Positions 59,083-64,000 of a DNA stretch of 64,000 nucleotides are shown here, in pieces. Under the pieces are notes generated by a model. The model was not told the DNA's origin, did not search any database, and worked only from the letters and a program-made list of their open reading frames with translations. The DNA comes from Tragulus kanchil (Eukaryota; Chordata; Mammalia; Artiodactyla; Tragulidae), in the NCBI GenBank assembly GCA_022376925.1, contig JAIOJX010000025.1, forward strand, positions 183,147,801-183,211,800, given 5' to 3'. A program made the position numbers and the translations under genes. Position 1 is the first letter of the stretch. The number at the start of each line of letters is the position of its first letter.

Positions 59083-60077
59083 TGATTCCGGAACGCGCCT
59101 AGCCCCTGCTCACGGAGTGAGAGCAGAAGCCAAGGGGTAAACCCTAGCCCTCGCCAGGACCCACACGCTGCTGCCGTCGCAGCTGGCGGACCACAGCTGT
59201 GGGCGTGGTAACACACCCGATCTGTCTGTGTCTTCGGACAAGGCAGCTAAGGCCAGCAAATGGCATTTCTATTTAAACAGGAAAGGTGTGGGTCGTTCAG
59301 GAGACAGGGTTGTAAGAGGTGATCGTTTCAAGCCAGCCAGGGCTTATCATTTGACACCCAACCAGCTGGAGGACATACAGAAAGAGACACGCTTGCCTAA
59401 CCTGGGGGACTTCCCCGTTCTTTCTGGCATCTATAAATTTTCCTCAATGAAAACATTATTGATTGCATGGTGGGCATAGTGCTAACCTTCTGCTTGCACT
59501 TTCTAATGGCGCCTTGTTCTTGTCCAAAAGGTCTCAACTCATCAAAAACCCTCTCGACACAGGCATCTTTCAGTGAAATGCAATTGTTGGTTGGGAAGAC
59601 AAGAGTGTAATGGAGTAGACACAGTTAGGTGCTCTTAAAAAAAAAAAAAGACCAGTGATTCAGACCAGGCTCAGTAGGTCAAAACACACGGAGTTGTAGT
59701 TGCTTTTCTGTACCTGTGGCAGACATCACTAATGGATGGCCTACCAATCACAGTCCAAGCCTCAGAATCCTTCCGGACATGCTCCCCTGTGAGATGACCC
59801 CAGGAGACTCAGCTGGTAGGAGAGAAGAAGCCTCTTGATCATCCCTCCATTAGACAGGGAGCTCTTCAGTGACAGAGCTTAGGCCTCTTTTGGTTTCTTT
59901 TTTTTTTTTTTTTCTTTTCAAATCTTGGGATTACCAATACCTGGTGTAGGTAGAGCACCTAGTAGGAACTCAGAAAACACTTGATGAATTGATCTGAATT
60001 CTTGTAGTCTCTGTGCCTTTAAGTAGCTTTGCCAGAGTTCCAGAAGCCTATGAAATGCACTTTCATTTGTTTATGGA
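59083..60077. other. Unassigned LDB2 intron sequence with a MIR tail and A/T-runs
   Basis: 59925-59995 resembles a MIR 3' end (CACCTAGTAGGAACTCAGAA). An A-run is at 59637-59650 and a T-run at 59899-59914. An 83-codon frame at 59228-59479 has no recognisable domain. Confidence 0.4.
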
Positions 60078-60290
60078 AACTGCTGTTTAGTCTCTTTAGT
60101 CATGTCCAACTCTGCGTGACTCCATGGACTGTAGCCCACCAGGTTCCTCTATCCATGGAATTCTCTGGACAACAATACTGTAGTGGGTTGCCATGCCCTC
60201 CTCCAGGGGATCTTCCCAACCCAGGGATCGAACCCCGGTATCCTGCATTGCAGGCAAATTTTTTAGCACTCAGCCACCAGGGAAGCCCCT
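60078..60290 (-). mobile_element. Bov-tA SINE in the LDB2 intron
   Basis: TCATGTCCAACTCTGCGTGA, GGGTTGCCATGCCCTCCTCC, GATCGAACCCCGGTATCCTG, head ACTCAGCCACCAGGGAAGCC. Same orientation as LDB2 transcription. Confidence 0.95.
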
Positions 60291-61118
60291 TGTGGAAACG
60301 AACAGTCTTTAGTTTCTAAAACTCCCTGATGAAACTAATAAATGGGCTACTTGTGCATGTGTGTTGGGGTTTCTTTATTTATACTTGCCCATTTTTCTTC
60401 TATGAATTTTCCCATTTGACCAGGAGGAGATATAACTTCCTGGCACCTTAATAAAAAGACCTGTTTTCTCTCCTTTGATTCTCCCCCACCCCGACTCTTC
60501 AGGGATGATAGCCAGGTTCAAACACAGAGAGGACCCTGGCGTCATTTAAGGACTGAAATTCCTAACACTCTTAAAACTAAAATGACACCCACCCCTGAGG
60601 CTGGCCCCTCTCTCCTGACGCTTTCTAGTGCACTGAGAGTGACAGCCATACCCTGTCTCTGGAGCACAAGAGAGGAAGGGTGACTCTCAGCTACTGAGGG
60701 GGCTGGTTTCAGCCAAAGAAAATGAACCACGGGAAGGGGGAGAGAGTGGGTGGGCGCAGATTAGAAAAGCACATCGAGAAGTAAATGGAGAACCTGCTGG
60801 AAAGGACAGTCCACTCTCAGAGGGACAGAGACGGGGCAGGATCAGACCCTGAAGGAAGAGGACCACAGACCAAGAAGGGGGAAGAATGAGGAAGAGGGAA
60901 CAGGTAAAACTTCTTTGGGGGAGAGCAGTTGCAAGAAAGGGCAGCCTTTGAAAGTGTCTGCATGGTGCCTATGGAGCACCACGGAAATCCCAGGGGTGGA
61001 AGGACAGACAAAAGCCTGTGGAGGTGGGCTGACACCGGCAGCAAAGAAGGAAACCCCACAGGTTATTATGGGGAGGAGGGGAAGAGGCAAGAGGTGCCTA
61101 AAGGAACGTGAGAATTTA
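60291..61118. other. Unassigned LDB2 intron sequence
   Basis: The right half is purine-rich (GAGGAAGAGGGAACAGG type). No exon or repeat family recognised. Confidence 0.4.
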
Positions 61119-61918
61119 TCAATGAAGGCAGTTAGGTGGTCGAATACTGGGAGAAGGAATTCATTGCCAGGAATCAGGCAGAAGGGACGGAACTGGGGTA
61201 GGTATCAAGAGGAGAGGAAGAAAGTTCTGGCCCAGCTTACCCTCCCGGGGACTACCTTAGCTTTGAGGTTTGGAGTTCAAAGAAGCCCTCCTCTGAGGAC
61301 CTTTTCCTTTGTCAGGACCCAGAAAGAAAGGGGTCGAGAGGTCAAGAGAGATGAGACCAAACCTGGGCTGAACCTCCCCTTAAGCTAATGAACCAGGGAA
61401 AGCAAAATCCACTGAGCTGCATTTTGAGTGGCCTGGAGACCATTACCTGAATCTTCAAATGAGGGGTCACCCCCGTCTGGGGCCGGGGTGTGTGCTGGGA
61501 ACAATTAAATGACCATCTGGAGCCTGAGTGCCCGGAGCCAGCCTCCAGGGCAGCAGAGGGTCCCAGCGATGCGGCCCACAGGCCCCGCCTGTGCCACTGG
61601 GCACGCCACGAAGTGATATTTTAATTAAACCTTCAGTGACATATCTCCTGTCTGTGACTCTCATGGCTTTTTAATTCCGTCCCACTGCAGCACAGACTCT
61701 TCTTCGTATTGCTTTCTAGTTGCCAGTGTGCAGGGGAGGGCTTCCGGACGAAATTCCTCCCCCTCCTCCCAACCGGGTGCCTGCCTGCCTTGCCCTCCCC
61801 GTCTCCAGCCCCGCCTGTTCCAGAAGGTCTTTGCAACTAGAAGAGCCTTTTCTAAGGGCGCCAGGAATGGGGAGTCGGTCGAGGCGGGATTTCAGCCTAA
61901 AAGGAAAGCGAGACTTAC

Positions 61919-62069
61919 AGGTACCTGACTGGACAGACTCAGGTTGGCGGCCGTGGTCTTCTTCTTGCCCCCTGTGCTGTTGGCGGCATTGCCAGCGCTG
62001 CTGTTGGAGGTGCTGCTGGTGGAGTTTTTCCTTTTCTCCGTTTTGTCGTCGGTTGCCTTGTGGGTTCTG
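61919..62069 (-). pseudogene. LDB2: Second copy of the LDB2 penultimate exon, frameshifted
   Basis: This is the same exon with the same splice sites as 63024-63175, displaced by 1105 bases, but 151 nt long. One base is missing from the A-run in the KRRKRK codons (four T at 62032-62035 on the plus strand, five in the other copy), so the frame is lost from the second Lys onward and downstream residues read KGKTPPAAPP. It sits inside one of the 19 doubled ~1.1-kb segments. The likeliest reading is an assembly artefact with a homopolymer error rather than a true exon duplication. If real, inclusion of both exons would disrupt the protein. Confidence 0.85.
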
Positions 62070-63023
62070 CTGCGATACAGGAAAGGGAAGGCAGATCAGT
62101 TCCCTGGGTGAGAGCCACGGTCCCTCCAGGGACGCTGTTTTTGTCAACTAAAAGGAGTAATTGACATTTCGTTCCCATTTCTTTTAACTTGGAAAGCATC
62201 AAAGGACGGAACTGTAAAGGGTAGTTTCAATGAAGGCAGTTAGGTCGAATACTGGGAGAAGGAATTCATTGCCAGGAATCAGGCAGAAGGGACGGAACTG
62301 GGGTAGGTATCAAGAGGAGAGGAAGAAAGTTCTGGCCCAGCTTACCCTCCCGGGGACTACCTTAGCTTTGAGGTTTGGAGTTCAAAGAAGCCCTCCTCTG
62401 AGGACCTTTTCCTTTGTCAGGACCCAGAAAGAAAGGGGTCGAGAGGTCAAGAGAGATGAGACCAAACCTGGGCTGAACCTCCCCTTAAGCTAATGAACCA
62501 GGGAAAGCAAAATCCACTGAGCTGCATTTTGAGTGGCCTGGAGACCATTACCTGAATCTTCAAATGAGGGGTCACCCCCGTCTGGGGCCGGGGTGTGTGC
62601 TGGGAACAATTAAATGACCATCTGGAGCCTGAGTGCCCGGAGCCAGCCTCCAGGGCAGCAGAGGGTCCCAGCGATGCGGCCCACAGGCCCCGCCTGTGCC
62701 ACTGGGCACGCCACGAAGTGATATTTTAATTAAACCTTCAGTGACATATCTCCTGTCTGTGACTCTCATGGCTTTTTAATTCCGTCCCACTGCAGCACAG
62801 ACTCTTCTTCGTATTGCTTTCTAGTTGCCAGTGTGCAGGGGAGGGCTTCCGGACGAAATTCCTCCCCCTCCTCCCAACCGGGTGCCTGCCTGCCTTGCCC
62901 TCCCCGTCTCCAGCCCCGCCTGTTCCAGAAGGTCTTTGCAACTAGAAGAGCCTTTTCTAAGGGCGCCAGGAATGGGGAGTCGGTCGAGGCGGGATTTCAG
63001 CCTAAAAGGAAAGCGAGACTTAC

Positions 63024-63175
63024 AGGTACCTGACTGGACAGACTCAGGTTGGCGGCCGTGGTCTTCTTCTTGCCCCCTGTGCTGTTGGCGGCATTGCCAG
63101 CGCTGCTGTTGGAGGTGCTGCTGGTGGAGTTTTTCCTTTTTCTCCGTTTTGTCGTCGGTTGCCTTGTGGGTTCTG
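63024..63175 (-). CDS. LDB2: LDB2 penultimate exon, intact copy (basic NLS-like region and Ser/Asn linker)
   Basis: The exon is 152 nt and encodes 50 full codons after two bases of a split Ala codon: EPTRQPTTKRRKRKNSTSST, then an Asn/Ser/Gly-rich stretch, KKKTTAANL and LSSQVP. The KRRKRK cluster matches the basic nuclear-localisation region between the dimerisation domain and the LIM interaction domain of LDB proteins. On the minus strand the acceptor is a pyrimidine-rich tract ending GTATCGCAG before CAGAACCC, and the donor is CCT followed by GTAAGT. The donor phase fits the terminal exon at 53853 exactly. A frameshifted second copy lies about 1.1 kb towards the terminal exon. This in-frame copy is contiguous with sequence leading out of the window and is the one to use in a gene model. 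Confidence 0.92.
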
Positions 63176-63178
63176 CTG
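63173..63178 (-). promoter_or_regulatory. LDB2: NAGNAG tandem splice acceptor of the LDB2 penultimate exon
   Basis: The minus strand reads CAGCAG across the intron/exon boundary, giving two possible acceptors three bases apart. The first keeps the Ala of the expected PPAEPTRQ sequence. The second would remove one codon. A pyrimidine-rich tract precedes both. The motif is also present in the duplicated copy at 62067-62072. Confidence 0.6.
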
Positions 63179-63404
63179 CGATACAGGAAAGGGAAGGCAG
63201 ATCAGTTCCCTGGGTGAGAGCCACGGTCCCTCCAGGGACGCTGTTTTTGTCAACTAAAAGGAGTAATTGACATTTCGTTCCCATTTCTTTTAACTTGGAA
63301 AGCATCAAAGGAGAAAGCTGATGATTTACTGTTAGCACAAAATAATGGAAACTCTTTTCTTGAACATCTGTATAAGATGGGTTGTATTTGTTCTGATTTC
63401 ATTG

Positions 63405-63598
63405 ATATGTCTTATGCTCGGTTGTGTCCTACTCTTGGTGACCCCAGCCGTCTCTGTCCATGGGATTTTCCAGACAAGAATACTGGTGTGGGTCGCCACT
63501 CTCTCCTCCAGGGCATCTTCCCAGCTCAGCAGCTGACCCGGAGTCTCCTGCCACACCTGCAGGTGGATTCTTAACCACTAACCCTACCCTGGAAGCTC
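63405..63598 (-). mobile_element. Bov-tA SINE, diverged
   Basis: GTTGTGTCCTACTCTTGGTG, GGGATTTTCCAGACAAGAAT and ACTGGTGTGGGTCGCCACTC. The head is degraded (CCACTAACCCTACCCTGGAAG). Confidence 0.85.
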
Positions 63599-63773
63599 AT
63601 TTACGTGTCTGGAATCTATTACTACGTCTTAGGGGTGAATTACACCCTTATCACAGGTGAAACTTAAAATATTGCCATTATGAATTTTGGAAAATAATTT
63701 TTATGGTCTACCCTCTTTATAAAATAAAGAGAGGGCTCTGAGACTCCTAGGGAGACTCCAAGGACTGAGAGAA

Positions 63774-63955
63774 GTGTGTGTGTGTGTGTTTGTGCATGTG
63801 CACTAGTCATGTCTGACTCTCTGGGATCCCGAGGACTACAGTCCACCAGCCTTCTCTGTCCGTGGAAATTTCCAGGCAAGAATACTAGAGTGGGTTGCCA
63901 ATTCTCCAGGGCATCTTCCCAACCCAGAGATCTCCCAGAGAGAACTCCTGCTCTC
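63774..63955 (-). mobile_element. Bov-tA SINE with (TG)n tail
   Basis: A TG run, then AGTCATGTCTGACTCTCTGG, CCAGGCAAGAATACTAGAGT and GGGCATCTTCCCAACCCAG. The head is lost. Confidence 0.88.
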
Positions 63956-63960
63956 CTGCT

Positions 63961-64000
63961 TTTATTATTATTATTTATATTTATTTTCATCCATCTTTGT
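63961..64000 (-). mobile_element. Possible start of another CHR-type SINE, cut by the window edge
   Basis: TTTATTTTCATCCATCTTTG resembles the tail side of the CHR element at 5080-5105. Too short to be sure. Confidence 0.3.

Larger units (their letters stand above)
53854..63023 (-). other. LDB2: LDB2 last intron (as assembled)
   Basis: Intron between the two recognised coding exons, with GT (GTAAGT at the 63024 end) and AG (TTCACAG at the 53853 end) borders. It contains three doubled ~1.1-kb segments, one of which carries the extra frameshifted exon copy. If the second copies are removed the intron is about 5.9 kb. It also holds a homeodomain/POU-like motif cluster near 54440-54520, a TG-rich E-box patch near 57310-57360 and one SINE near 60.1-60.3 kb. 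Confidence 0.75.
61119..63311. repeat. Doubled segment 19, containing the LDB2 penultimate exon (offset 1105-1108)
   Basis: 61119-62212 recurs at 62227-63311. Differences: GGT near 61136, one T in the exon (62032-62035 versus 63137-63141). 62213-62226 is junction filler. Confidence 0.95.
63176..64000 (-). other. LDB2: LDB2 intron upstream of the penultimate exon (partial)
   Basis: Intron leading towards earlier LDB2 exons outside the window. It contains two minus-oriented Bov-tA-like SINEs and possibly the start of a CHR-type SINE at the very end. No exon is visible. Confidence 0.7.

Noticed and set aside
59228..59479. 83-codon frame in the LDB2 intron
   Set aside because: No domain and no splice signals, and it is on the strand opposite LDB2. 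Likely chance.
61720..62151. 143-codon plus-strand frame rich in Cys/Trp (and its partner at 62825-63217)
   Set aside because: It is antisense to the LDB2 penultimate exon and its intron flanks. The composition comes from the reversed Ser/Asn codons.
4703..63311. The doublings as a novel biological amplification or a spaced-repeat system
   Set aside because: Constant unit size with unrelated content, indel-type differences, noisy junctions and chain overlaps all favour an assembly cause. There are no shared boundary motifs that an enzyme could act on.

Overview
The window is nuclear DNA of a ruminant artiodactyl (a bovid or close relative). The evidence is the dense load of Bov-tA/Bov-A SINEs, BovB LINE 3' ends and CHR-type tRNA-derived SINEs, with old MIR, L2, L1 and Tigger/mariner fossils in the background. 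The species cannot be fixed from the sequence. There is no prokaryotic gene organisation, no CRISPR array and no operon.

One protein-coding gene is recognisable: the 3' end of LDB2 (LIM domain-binding protein 2, also CLIM1) on the minus strand. Its terminal coding exon is at 53623-53853, with a 3'UTR running down to an AATAAA signal at 52539-52544. The exon before it is at 63024-63175 and encodes a basic NLS-like stretch and a Ser/Asn-rich linker. The rest of the gene lies beyond position 64000. The left 51 kb is the intergenic flank downstream of LDB2. It is made of interspersed repeats and unassigned non-coding sequence, and I found no credible second gene.

The most striking property is structural. 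At 19 places a segment of about 1.08-1.16 kb is followed directly by a second, nearly identical copy in the same orientation. The copy junctions lie near 5816, 9768, 13585, 15689, 18650, 23929, 26104, 28203, 31140, 34944, 36800, 38920, 41099, 44185, 48789, 51605, 55652, 57970 and 62227. Adding my offsets, about 21 kb of the 64 kb (a third) is second copy. The unit length is almost constant although the content varies freely (unique DNA, SINEs, L1, a coding exon). Copies differ mainly by small indels, many in homopolymers, and several junctions carry a short error-rich version of adjacent sequence. Where neighbouring units overlap, short stretches occur three times. This fits unmerged overlaps of about 1.1 kb between consecutive consensus blocks of a long-read assembly much better than biological tandem duplication. 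It has a direct consequence for the gene: the penultimate LDB2 exon appears twice, at 63024-63175 (in frame) and at 61919-62069 (one base lost from an A-run, frameshifted).

Real but modest features worth checking are a homeodomain/POU-like motif cluster in the last LDB2 intron, a NAGNAG acceptor, a G-quadruplex motif near 46.25 kb, a mariner MITE abutting a SINE, and a 10-bp-stem hairpin in a putative old LTR. I found no convincing undescribed biological system. The systematic 1.1-kb doubling is the signal most in need of explanation.
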